A DNA stretch of 8,055 nt from Clostridia bacterium (GCA_009930155.1 RZYX01000084.1:1-8055); one strand, 5' to 3'; shown: positions 1 through 6,187, counted from the stretch's first letter. The notes: generated by a model from the sequence alone, not told the origin. Translations and numbers: made by a program.

Positions 1-2546
1 CAAGCAGATTCAGGGCCAAAAGGACCAGATATCATTTTCATTTCTCCCATAACCATATCGGGATTATCTATAAAATATTGATTTATCTTTATGCCATTTT
101 CATCTGTGTTCAGATATACCCAATTCGGCTCAATATCTACCAAACGGTCACGCTTTTGTAAAAATACAATATCAGAAGTAACCTGTGTACCTGCATTTGA
201 CTTAAAGGCTGTATTGGGAAGTCTAACAGCACCCAATAAATCTGCCCTCTGTGCAATATATTTGCGAACTGAAGGATTTTCTTTGTCAAGTGTACCCTTG
301 CTTGTAATAAAAGCAATTACACCACCAGGGCGTACCTTATCTAGAGTGTGAGCAAAGAAATAATCATGTATAAGAAAATTGTTTTTATAGTAGCGTTTAT
401 CATCAACTTTAAATTGTCCAAAAGGAACATTGCCAATTGCAACATCAAAAAAGTTGTCTGGTAAATCCGTCTTTTCAAATCCTTGAACTGCAACACTACT
501 CCTTTGATATAGCTGCTGTGCAATTCTACCACTTATACTGTCAAGCTCTACACCATAAAGTTTGCTATCCGACATATTGTATGGTAGCATGCCGAAAAAA
601 TTACCTGTACCACAAGACGGCTCCAAAATATTACCCGTTTTAAAGTTCATATTTTCAATAACCTTGTAGATAGAACTGATAACAACAGGAGGTGTATAAA
701 ATGCAGTAAGGCTACTTTCTCGTGCCTGTGTATATTCATCTGGTGATAAAATAGTTTGTAGCTGTTTAAATTCATTAGTCCATGATAATTTATTATCATC
801 AAAGACATCCGACAAACCACCCCACCCAACATAATGAGACAAAACTTCTTGTTCATCAGGCACAGCAAAACGATTTTCAACCTCAAGCTCGTGTAAAAGC
901 TCTATAGCATCAATGTTCCATTTAAATTTTTCTTTTGCTGTTCCAACACCCAGTTCTTTATCTGTAATAATATAATTATATCTTTCGGAGTTTTGTATTT
1001 CAGGATGGATATCAAAGTTTTGTATTATAGGTTTTACTTTCGGCTTAGGTGGTGCAAGTGTTTCACTTTTCTTTTCAGCAATTAAATTTTCAATAAAATC
1101 AATCGTTTCCCTACGAAAAACTGGAAACCCCACTTTATTTTGAAAGGTAGTATCCATAAGGGAAACATAGTCTCCACTAATGCTATCGACAACAAACTTA
1201 CGATTATCAATAGTAAGTTCTTCACCTATAAAATCGGCTTTAGTTTTTTCAACAATATTATCTTGATGATCAAAAAGAGCGGAGGTCTTTTGCACCTCCG
1301 CTCTTTTTATAATATTCTGTTGTTCCTCTACTGTAGGAAGTGGCTCTGTTAGTTGTAAATCAATTCTCTCAGAACTATCTCCTCTGCCGAGTGTATGATA
1401 TTGTTCATCTTTTGCACCCACAACATTTGGTCTGAAGCTTTCAGGCTCTCCGTTATACCTTCCTTCTGTGCCATCTGCTTTACTATCAGCTCCATTCTTG
1501 AACATGCTATCTTCTCGATTTCCATCAGATGTTCGTCGAGCTTGCAAGATGTTAGAAGATTCATAAATATCACTCTGTGATATTGCTCCAAGTACTTTTT
1601 TCTCATCCTTGCGTACTTGCCAAGTTGAACTTGTGTAACTTCTGGCAAGGTCAGATTCGGAATGTTGTAATCCCCTTGTCGGCTGTAAGTTATATCTGTC
1701 ATTTTCACTCATCCTTTCTCTTTTAGAATTTGTAATCACATTATATTCTGAGTTATCTGTTTGAACAACTATATGATTTAGTTTTTTCTCATTATTTTGT
1801 ATTGAAATTATCGTAGATGCTATTTCACGCAATGCCATTTCAGAAATATCACTTGTCGCTATACCAACTGCATTCAGCGTATCTTTTGTATTAAACTCTG
1901 TGATGGCTCTAAAATCATCGTCATCAAATAATTCTTGTGTATTATATCCAAGACGGGTTAGCAACATAAACGCTATGCTGTTTGTCACAAGTTCTTTGAA
2001 TATTTTACCAACATAATCATTACTCATATCTTCTAAAAAGCTTTCTTTCTTATAATAAGAAAGGCCCGAAATATAGTCATACATTTTATCCTCGGCTGCA
2101 TTTTTAGCAGCAGAAATAACAGCCTTAGCAATCGTGTCTCTGTGAGATAATTCTCCAAAACTACTTTCAAGAGTATTAATAACATCCTCTTCATATCTGT
2201 TTTTCATCATCCAAATTGGAACTGAATCTGCATAGTAGCTTTCATGTGTATCCGAAATATCAAAGTAGTACTTAAGCTTACACTTGTCCGTGTTGCCACT
2301 ATCAAACACTGCAATGCCGTTAGCTCCTTTTTTAACCCACCTAGAAAATACTTTATTCCAAGATTTAAGTGAAAGAACAGCGGTGGCATTTGGTTGCTGG
2401 GCAAAAATAAGCAATTGTTCATCAAAACGGCACTTGTAATTTCGACAAGCAGAGGTAAGGAATGCTTGCCAATTTTCAGGATTATCCGATACTATTTTTG
2501 TAGTTCTCTCATATAACTCATTGATGAGTTGCAATTTTGTTGCCAT
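1..2546 (-). CDS. N-terminal part of a giant helicase/N6-adenine DNA methylase of conjugative elements (runs off the window)
   Basis: The frame is open without a stop from ATG 2546 to base 1, giving 848 visible residues; I checked every line. GGGAGG (2558-2553) sits 6 nt before the ATG, which fixes the start. Residues 1-80 resemble the ArdC-like N-terminal domain of these proteins (FDEQLLIFAQQPNATAVLSL, then WVKKGANGIAVFD). Residues 280-400 are a polar, low-complexity linker that overprints tnpV. From about residue 495 comes an N6-adenine methyltransferase domain: VGWGGL, AFYTPPVV, SAM-binding motif I ILEPSCGTG (640-648), and GNVPF (705-709) in the place of the usual NPPY/F catalytic motif, followed by HDYFFAHTLDKVRPGG. 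Family members are usually over 2,000 residues with a SNF2/DEAD helicase further on, which would lie left of base 1. The gene closes the parA-parB gene string. Its role is probably processing or protecting the element's DNA during transfer; this is an inference. Confidence 0.88.
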   Translation of the reverse strand, partial: MATKLQLINELYERTTKIVSDNPENWQAFLTSACRNYKCRFDEQLLIFAQQPNATAVLSLKSWNKVFSRWVKKGANGIAVFDSGNTDKCKLKYYFDISDTHESYYADSVPIWMMKNRYEEDVINTLESSFGELSHRDTIAKAVISAAKNAAEDKMYDYISGLSYYKKESFLEDMSNDYVGKIFKELVTNSIAFMLLTRLGYNTQELFDDDDFRAITEFNTKDTLNAVGIATSDISEMALREIASTIISIQNNEKKLNHIVVQTDNSEYNVITNSKRERMSENDRYNLQPTRGLQHSESDLARSYTSSTWQVRKDEKKVLGAISQSDIYESSNILQARRTSDGNREDSMFKNGADSKADGTEGRYNGEPESFRPNVVGAKDEQYHTLGRGDSSERIDLQLTEPLPTVEEQQNIIKRAEVQKTSALFDHQDNIVEKTKADFIGEELTIDNRKFVVDSISGDYVSLMDTTFQNKVGFPVFRRETIDFIENLIAEKKSETLAPPKPKVKPIIQNFDIHPEIQNSERYNYIITDKELGVGTAKEKFKWNIDAIELLHELEVENRFAVPDEQEVLSHYVGWGGLSDVFDDNKLSWTNEFKQLQTILSPDEYTQARESSLTAFYTPPVVISSIYKVIENMNFKTGNILEPSCGTGNFFGMLPYNMSDSKLYGVELDSISGRIAQQLYQRSSVAVQGFEKTDLPDNFFDVAIGNVPFGQFKVDDKRYYKNNFLIHDYFFAHTLDKVRPGGVIAFITSKGTLDKENPSVRKYIAQRADLLGAVRLPNTAFKSNAGTQVTSDIVFLQKRDRLVDIEPNWVYLNTDENGIKINQYFIDNPDMVMGEMKMISGPFGPESA
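1272..1308 (-). terminator. Perfect-stem intrinsic terminator hairpin after tnpV, inside the helicase coding frame
   Basis: A 15-bp perfect inverted repeat, AAAAAGAGCGGAGGT (1272-1286) and ACCTCCGCTCTTTTT (1294-1308), encloses a 7-nt loop. The stem has a GC-rich core and ends in A5/T5 runs, so it reads as a terminator on both strands. It begins 41 nt past the tnpV stop. It also encodes helicase residues about 413-425, so the host gene must be transcribed through it. Confidence 0.75.
1349..1702 (-). CDS. tnpV: TnpV family transposon-encoded protein, nested out of frame inside the helicase gene
   Basis: The reading frame encodes 117 residues. It matches the TnpV family from start to end: ITYSRQGDYNIPNLTLPE near the N-terminus, LGKYARMRKKYLEQYHR, then LMEIEKIACSRMELIVKQMA, EGITESLKASDQMLWVQKMN, and the C-terminus AEEIVLRELIYN. 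About 120 residues is the normal family length, so it is complete. A GTG at 1708 extends the frame by two codons, but AAAGGA (1717-1712) lies only 3 nt before it and 9 nt before ATG 1702, so I prefer the ATG. The whole gene lies within the helicase reading frame on the same strand, shifted by one base. A strong hairpin terminator follows 41 nt after its stop. TnpV is known from clostridial transposons such as Tn4451, where its function is unclear. Family conservation in this frame and low complexity in the helicase frame suggest that tnpV is the constrained frame. Confidence 0.85.
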   Translation of the reverse strand: MTDITYSRQGDYNIPNLTLPEVTQVQLGKYARMRKKYLEQYHRVIFMNLLTSCKLDEHLMEIEKIACSRMELIVKQMAQKEGITESLKASDQMLWVQKMNNIIHSAEEIVLRELIYN

Positions 2547-2558
2547 ATTTTGCCTCCC

Positions 2559-2681
2559 TTATCTTTCAAAGTCTTTATTTTTCTGTAGTTTATCCTGTAG
2601 ATATTTCGCACATATACCCTCCATATTTTCTATGAACTTGCAAATATGATAACAGTAACCCCACTCGCAGTAGTAAACAAT
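2559..2681 (-). pseudogene. Cys-rich mini-ORF without a normal start, just before the helicase gene (possibly frameshifted)
   Basis: A 40-codon open frame ends in TAA at 2561-2559, directly beside the helicase ribosome binding site, as expected for a coupled upstream gene. It contains YYCEWGYCYHICKFIENMEG followed by ICAKYLQDKL, giving cysteines at positions 5, 10, 14 and 24 plus His12, a possible metal-binding set. No ATG, GTG or TTG precedes the cysteines in this frame; a TGA lies at 2684-2682. An ATG at 2685 is one frame away, and removing one T from the run after it would join the two, so a single-base frameshift or an unusual ATT start are both possible. The only in-frame ATG (2624) would leave 21 residues and lose the cluster. 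I do not recognise the family. Confidence 0.4.
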
Positions 2682-2720
2682 TCATTATAGTTTCTATCAA
2701 TAAATCTACACTATTTACTA

Positions 2721-2933
2721 TTATTTATCATTAATCGAACCTCCTAAAAATGTAATTACCTTATTTGATTTAACTGCTTTCTGAAGTTCACTGATAACCG
2801 TAATGTCCTCAACTGTGATACTTGGAATAGCAAGTATTTTATCAATAGACATTGCAACAATATCCTTTTCAGTAACATAGCCTACATCAAAGACTTTACT
2901 AAGAACTTTCATTTGATTGTTTATTTTCGCCAT
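2721..2933 (-). CDS. Small conserved-type protein of unknown function, 70 residues
   Basis: It starts at ATG 2933 with a GAGGGGG ribosome binding site about 8 nt upstream. The first 35 nt overlap the end of the preceding cysteine mini-protein, which suggests translational coupling. The product is probably all-helical and soluble, with no signal peptide or membrane segment. It reads EKDIVAMSIDKILAIPSITV, then VISELQKAVKSNKVITFLGG. This looks like the small unnamed proteins that accompany the helicase/methylase in clostridial conjugative elements, but that is recall and inference, not a search. No catalytic motif is visible. Confidence 0.7.
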   Translation of the reverse strand: MAKINNQMKVLSKVFDVGYVTEKDIVAMSIDKILAIPSITVEDITVISELQKAVKSNKVITFLGGSINDK

Positions 2934-3063
2934 TTCCTTTTCCCCCTCTTACCTTTTTATTTTCGTTCATTTCATCAAGAATTTTCTGCATACAAAAGCC
3001 ACAAAAGTTTACGGTTCTATCACGGTATCGACAATTGAAGCAATCGTATTTCTTGTTTTCCAT
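2899..3063 (-). CDS. Four-cysteine mini-protein, probable zinc-binding, 54 residues
   Basis: From ATG 3063 the product has cysteines 8, 11, 21 and 24 in the order C-x2-C-x9-C-x2-C (YDCFNCRYRDRT, then CGFCMQKILDEM). That is the layout of a small zinc ribbon or treble-clef knuckle. It is followed by a charged, disordered, Gly/Asn/Lys-rich tail. An ATG at 3090 would add nine residues, but a GGAGGAG ribosome binding site (about 3080-3074) lies inside that extension and favours 3063. The gene heads the group of small genes between the parB spacer and the helicase. A DNA- or RNA-binding accessory role is possible but not demonstrated. Confidence 0.65.
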   Translation of the reverse strand: MENKKYDCFNCRYRDRTVNFCGFCMQKILDEMNENKKVRGGKGNGENKQSNESS

Positions 3064-3314
3064 AAAATTTACATCTCCTCCATGAAACACTGCTACAAAA
3101 AAGCTCTGATTTCAAAAACAGCAATTTCATTCACCTAACATTGCGTTAGCGGTCACCGTCAATTTTTAAGTTTTAGAATATTCCTCTTTGCCCAAAGCAA
3201 GAACAGAGTTTTTCTCATAGGGTTATTTTTTATTTTTTAATATTTCTTAATTTTTAATAAGTATTGCTCTTATCTTTATTTTAGGTGAATTACACCAATA
3301 ATTTTGGTATAGAG
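3064..3314. other. Gene-free AT-rich spacer after parB with several small palindromes
   Basis: The spacer holds no supportable gene; a 19-codon ATG frame at 3218 on the minus strand lacks a ribosome binding site. It is very AT-rich at 3220-3280. It contains CTAAC/GTTAG (3135-3149, 5-nt loop), CGGT-C-ACCG (3150-3158), GGTG/CACC (3284-3296) and ACCAA/TTGGT (3294-3308). A 10-bp inverted repeat, ATTCACCTAA (3129-3138) and TTAGGTGAAT (3281-3290), brackets the AT-rich core. Such a cluster beside parAB fits a ParB centromere, an origin of transfer or a promoter-operator. The sequence alone does not decide between them. Confidence 0.45.
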
Positions 3315-4253
3315 TTATCTTTCACGATTGCTGCGTTTAATGAACTTATTGTAATGTTCAATTGCCTTGACAACAAAGTCAGTTTCCTTTCCTTTTGGCA
3401 CATTCTTTGGTATCAATTTGGATATCCTTTCACTAAACTCTGGCTTTGCTTTCTGGTTCGGTTTTTCTTCCTGCATAATTGAATCCACAAGGGCATTCGT
3501 TAGTTGACCATCTCTGCTATAACCTTTGATTTTTATAGCTTGTGACAAGGACGGTGTTGCATCTTGACACTCCATTGCCTCAAGCAAAATATATTGCTCA
3601 TTTTGTGGAAGATAAGAAATTTCTACAGCCGGGCGAAAAGCTATCTTCTTTTCATCAACCATATCAATGATTTCTGCGATGAGATAGGTGATGCGGATAT
3701 ACCGAAATATTTGGTCTTTACTTGTTCCAACTGTTTCGGCTAATTCAGCACTTGATGTTTTCTGATAATTATTCGCCATTGGCGAATAATTATCTTGGAT
3801 AGGTCTGCCTGCCTGTCTTTTCATTGCTTCTAAACGCATCTTATAAGAAAATGCTCTCTCGCTTGGCAAGATAGTTGAGCGCTGCAAATTACTATCTACC
3901 ATTAATATAATTGCCTCATCACGAGTAAGCTCTTTGACCTCTGCCCTGATTGTTTTAACGCCTGCAAGTTCACAAGCACGCCTTCGTCTGTGTCCGCTAA
4001 TCAACTCATACCGCCCATCCTCTTTTAAGCGTACAGTAACGGGAGTGATGACACCTCTTTGCTTGATACTTTCCGTAAGTTGTGTCATGTCTTCATCATC
4101 CTCTCTAACCTTAAATGGATGTTCGGGGAAATCATCAATTTCACAAAGAGGTATATCACAGATTTTTGAAAGTTTCAGTTCTTCACGGCTTTCATCCGTT
4201 TCAAACAAATCATCGTACGCTGTCAGTTCGATTTTTGATGCGTTGCTTTTCAA
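3315..4253 (-). CDS. parB: ParB/Spo0J-family partition protein
   Basis: The 312-residue protein has the ParB N-terminal CTPase domain: a CDIPLCEIDDFPEHPF lead-in, then ESIKQRGVITPVTV, then the GHRRRRA box (87-93) that binds nucleotide, and DSNLQR (120-125) in the place of the usual ENLQR motif. A helix-turn-helix follows (ELAETVGTSKDQIFRYIRI, about 170-188). The C-terminus is Lys/Arg-rich. Translation starts at TTG 4253, supported by AAAGGAGG (4270-4263) 9 nt upstream and by a 44-nt overlap with the end of parA. In this family ParB binds parS sites, closes as a clamp and stimulates ParA. Here it probably segregates or stabilises a mobile element. The segment between the two domains (residues 154-163) is encoded by a 31-bp palindrome. 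Confidence 0.93.
   Translation of the reverse strand: MKSNASKIELTAYDDLFETDESREELKLSKICDIPLCEIDDFPEHPFKVREDDEDMTQLTESIKQRGVITPVTVRLKEDGRYELISGHRRRRACELAGVKTIRAEVKELTRDEAIILMVDSNLQRSTILPSERAFSYKMRLEAMKRQAGRPIQDNYSPMANNYQKTSSAELAETVGTSKDQIFRYIRITYLIAEIIDMVDEKKIAFRPAVEISYLPQNEQYILLEAMECQDATPSLSQAIKIKGYSRDGQLTNALVDSIMQEEKPNQKAKPEFSERISKLIPKNVPKGKETDFVVKAIEHYNKFIKRSNRER
3764..3794. repeat. 31-bp perfect palindrome inside parB
   Basis: The arms GATAATTATTCGCCA (3764-3778) and TGGCGAATAATTATC (3780-3794) are exact reverse complements around a single central T. It encodes ParB residues 154-163, between the N-terminal domain and the helix-turn-helix. Confidence 0.85.
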
Positions 4254-5034
4254 TCCCTATAACCTCCTTTGTAAAATCCTCATAAGCTTTTGCTACTTTC
4301 CCATTCTTATCAAAAGTATAAATACTTTTACCCTCAGCCGATGTTTCAACAGCTCTTATAGAATGTGGTATCTCTGCATTAAAAACCTTGATTTTTTCGC
4401 CATACTGTCCCCTCAAAAGAGTAATAATATCCTTCGAGAAATTGGTACGACTATTGACCATTGTCATCAATATGCCGTCAATACTAAGCTTTGGATTTAT
4501 CTGCCTTTTAACTTTTGAGATAGAATGCAGTAGAAGTTCCAACCCTTTTGCTGACAAAAAATGTGGTTGTGAAGGAATGAGAATGCTGTCTGCTGCTGCC
4601 ATTGAATTAACGGTTAGCATACTGAGTGAGGGCATACAATCAATTAAGATATAGTCATACTTTGGTTTTACTGCATTCACATAGGTTTTCAATATACTCT
4701 CTCTACTCATAGCATTAATCATTCGCACTTCTAAGCCAGACAGCTCAATGTTAGATGGTAGCAAATCAACACCCTCGCCGTGACGAATAATTCCCTCGAA
4801 AGCATTAAAAGGCTTATCTTCCATAATTTTTTGCATAACATCGTTTAAAGTGTATGGTAATTCATCCGGTTTTTTGACACCAAGCGAAAGCGTTAGGCTT
4901 GCTTGAGCATCAGCATCAATGAGCAAAACCTTTTTACCATTATTTACAAGACCAACGCCAAGATTTACCGCAGTTGTTGTTTTTCCTACTCCACCTTTCT
5001 GATTCGCCAGTGCAATAACTTTGCAGTTTGACAT
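4210..5034 (-). CDS. parA: ParA/Soj-family partition ATPase
   Basis: The 274-residue protein carries the deviant Walker A motif KGGVGKTT (13-20), the second motif LLIDADAQ (37-44) and Walker B YILIDCMPS (128-136). It has no N-terminal helix-turn-helix, so it is the short Soj/type Ib-like or chromosomal kind, not the P1 type. Later comes SQPHFLSAKGLELLLHSISK, usual for the family. The start ATG 5034 has AAGGGGGG 6 nt upstream. The C-terminal tail overlaps the parB start and carries the parB ribosome binding site, so the two are translationally coupled. The role is ATP-dependent, DNA-bound positioning of ParB-parS complexes. Its place at the head of a gene string with helicase/methylase and small conserved genes points to an integrative conjugative element rather than the chromosomal origin. 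Confidence 0.95.
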   Translation of the reverse strand: MSNCKVIALANQKGGVGKTTTAVNLGVGLVNNGKKVLLIDADAQASLTLSLGVKKPDELPYTLNDVMQKIMEDKPFNAFEGIIRHGEGVDLLPSNIELSGLEVRMINAMSRESILKTYVNAVKPKYDYILIDCMPSLSMLTVNSMAAADSILIPSQPHFLSAKGLELLLHSISKVKRQINPKLSIDGILMTMVNSRTNFSKDIITLLRGQYGEKIKVFNAEIPHSIRAVETSAEGKSIYTFDKNGKVAKAYEDFTKEVIGIEKQRIKNRTDSVR

Positions 5035-5057
5035 TCGTTTCCCCCCTTAATAAATTT

Positions 5058-5079
5058 AGCCACTCGCTTTTGAGTAGCT
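5058..5079 (-). other. Short imperfect hairpin in the parA leader
   Basis: AGC-n-ACTC pairs with GAGT-n-GCT on the transcribed strand, next to the parA ribosome binding site. Its CTACTC strand (5077-5072) is also complementary to GAGTAG in the 3' arm of the upstream terminator-like hairpin, so alternative folds are conceivable. Confidence 0.3.
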
Positions 5080-5098
5080 ATGTAAATTGAGCAACAAA

Positions 5099-5133
5099 AA
5101 ATCCGACTACTCTTTTACAGAATAGTCGGATTT
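5099..5133 (-). terminator. Terminator-like hairpin in the parA leader (possible attenuator)
   Basis: AAATCCGACTA (5099-5109) pairs perfectly with TAGTCGGATTT (5123-5133). The stem continues past one mismatch, with a loop of about 9 nt. On the minus strand the stem is followed by six T, the form of an intrinsic terminator. It lies between the likely parA promoter and the parA start, where it would attenuate parA or block minus-strand read-through from the right. Confidence 0.6.
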
Positions 5134-5137
5134 AATC

Positions 5138-5143
5138 ATTATA
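5138..5143 (-). promoter_or_regulatory. Possible -10 element of the parA promoter
   Basis: A perfect TATAAT lies on the minus strand, in AT-rich DNA, about 105 nt before the parA ATG. The -35 region is poor (roughly TGAAAA at 18-nt spacing). If used, the transcript would begin almost at the terminator-like hairpin. Confidence 0.35.
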
Positions 5144-5184
5144 ATAGTTATAAATATTCAATTTTCATTTTTAACCTATAGCAA

Positions 5185-5213
5185 TTCCATAAAAGAATGA
5201 AAGGTGGTATAAT
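5185..5213 (+). promoter_or_regulatory. Extended -10 promoter of the membrane-anchored protein gene
   Basis: TATAAT (5208-5213) is preceded by TG at the extended -10 position (TGGTATAAT). TTCCAT (5185-5190) stands 17 nt upstream as a weak -35. The gene starts 25 nt after the -10, with AAGGAG as ribosome binding site. Confidence 0.65.
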
Positions 5214-5237
5214 ATATAAAAAAAAGGAGAAATTAAT

Positions 5238-6110
5238 ATGAAAAATAGGACTAAAATAATATCAATTATAATTGCGGCTGTCATTATCATTGTTGGAGGT
5301 GCTTTTGGCTACACTAAATATGAAGCTAATCTTGAAAAGAAAGCTATTGAAACATCTTTAAATGGTATTACATCTACTATGAGCAATTTTGACAAAGAAA
5401 CAAATAGAGAGAAAAAGCTCGCTATTCTCAAAGAGCTTACAAAAGAAAAAGATACTTATTCAAAGAATGAAAATGCAGTTAAAGAAGTAAAAGATTCTTA
5501 TAATAATAAAGTAAAAGCAATGAACAAATACTTTACTGATGAATATGATAGAGTAATATCTGAAAATACAATTGAAGACGCAATTAATTGCAATTCAAAA
5601 GATACTCTAAATACAAGCATCACTAATCTTACAGAAGTTCTAGCTTTGGTGAAGTCAGATAAAACTACTCGAAGCAAAGGCGAAGCACCTAACAGATACG
5701 AAACAACTATCAACACCCTCATTACTACTTACCAGAACCAAGTTAATTCAATTGAATCAGCAGAAAAAGCAGCAGCAGAAAAGGCCCAAGCAGAGGCTGA
5801 CAAGGCAGCAGCGGAAAAGGCCAAAGAAGAGGCAGCTAAGAAATCATCTACAACAACAAGTCCATCAACATCAACAAATAGACCAACTACAACTAAGGCA
5901 ACATCAAGCAATAAAGCATCTGTACCTAGCGTTAAACCAGGAATGGATGATCCTGCAGCTCTTGCCGAATATCTTGCCGCTAAACTAGGCATAAGAACTT
6001 GGAAATGGGGCACTAGCGAAGAGATGGGGACCTTCATTATTATTGATGTAGATACTGGCAAAACATATGATGAAAATGGCGTTTATCTTTGTAATATTTA
6101 CACGGATTAA
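5238..6110 (+). CDS. Membrane-anchored coiled-coil protein of unknown function
   Basis: This 290-residue protein stands alone, divergent from parA. Residues 1-6 are basic, and 7-24 form a hydrophobic segment (IISIIIAAVIIIVGG) without a lipobox or obvious cleavage site, so it is probably an N-terminal anchor with the rest outside. Residues 27-170 are charged and helical. Residues 174-202 are an Ala/Glu/Lys repeat (EKAAAEKAQAEADKAAAEKA), probably a rigid helix. Residues 203-228 are a Thr/Ser/Pro linker typical of cell-wall-spanning stalks. Residues 229-290 form a small domain (DDPAALAEYLAAKLGIRTWK, then FIIIDVDTGKTYDENGVYLC). I do not recognise this domain. ATG 5238 is supported by AAGGAG about 8 nt upstream. 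It has its own promoter and probable terminator. It could be cargo of the element or a surface protein; no enzymatic motif is seen. Confidence 0.8.
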   Translation: MKNRTKIISIIIAAVIIIVGGAFGYTKYEANLEKKAIETSLNGITSTMSNFDKETNREKKLAILKELTKEKDTYSKNENAVKEVKDSYNNKVKAMNKYFTDEYDRVISENTIEDAINCNSKDTLNTSITNLTEVLALVKSDKTTRSKGEAPNRYETTINTLITTYQNQVNSIESAEKAAAEKAQAEADKAAAEKAKEEAAKKSSTTTSPSTSTNRPTTTKATSSNKASVPSVKPGMDDPAALAEYLAAKLGIRTWKWGTSEEMGTFIIIDVDTGKTYDENGVYLCNIYTD

Positions 6111-6116
6111 TTTGGC

Positions 6117-6170
6117 AATAAGGCTTTTGTGGTATCATGTTGCTGCAATGTAAGTCCTTATTTTATTTTC
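6117..6170 (+). terminator. Probable intrinsic terminator after the membrane-anchored protein gene
   Basis: AATAAGGCTT (6117-6126) pairs with AAGTCCTTATT (6152-6162) with one bulge. A T-rich tail (TTTTATTTTC) follows. It begins a few bases after the stop codon. The loop is long (about 25 nt), so it may be weak. Confidence 0.5.
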
Positions 6171-6187
6171 TTGCAATAGACGGTTTG

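Noticed and set aside
783..800. ATGATAAT-TT-ATTATCAT palindrome
   Set aside because: It is AT-only apart from one pair, within conserved methylase coding sequence; likely chance.
647..886. 79-residue minus-strand frame
   Set aside because: It lies out of frame in the helicase/methylase gene, with no recognisable motif and no ribosome binding site, unlike tnpV.
2045..2063. 19-bp perfect palindrome CTTTCTTAT-A-ATAAGAAAG
   Set aside because: It is simple AT-rich sequence within the helicase coding region, shorter and less informative than the parB palindrome; chance is plausible.
3159..3218. 19-residue minus-strand ORF starting at 3218
   Set aside because: It has no ribosome binding site and no conservation clue, and lies in the palindrome-rich spacer.
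3934..4518. 194-residue open frame on the plus strand
   Set aside because: It lies antisense across the parB/parA junction, both of which carry clear family motifs; its composition is that of a shadow frame.
5099..5133. Classical parS site for the ParB
   Set aside because: The hairpin has a 9-nt loop and a T run like a terminator, and does not resemble the chromosomal parS consensus.
5729..6061. 110-residue minus-strand frame rich in Ala, Ser and Val
   Set aside because: It is the antisense of the Ala/Glu/Lys and Thr/Ser repeat of the plus-strand gene; low complexity explains its openness.
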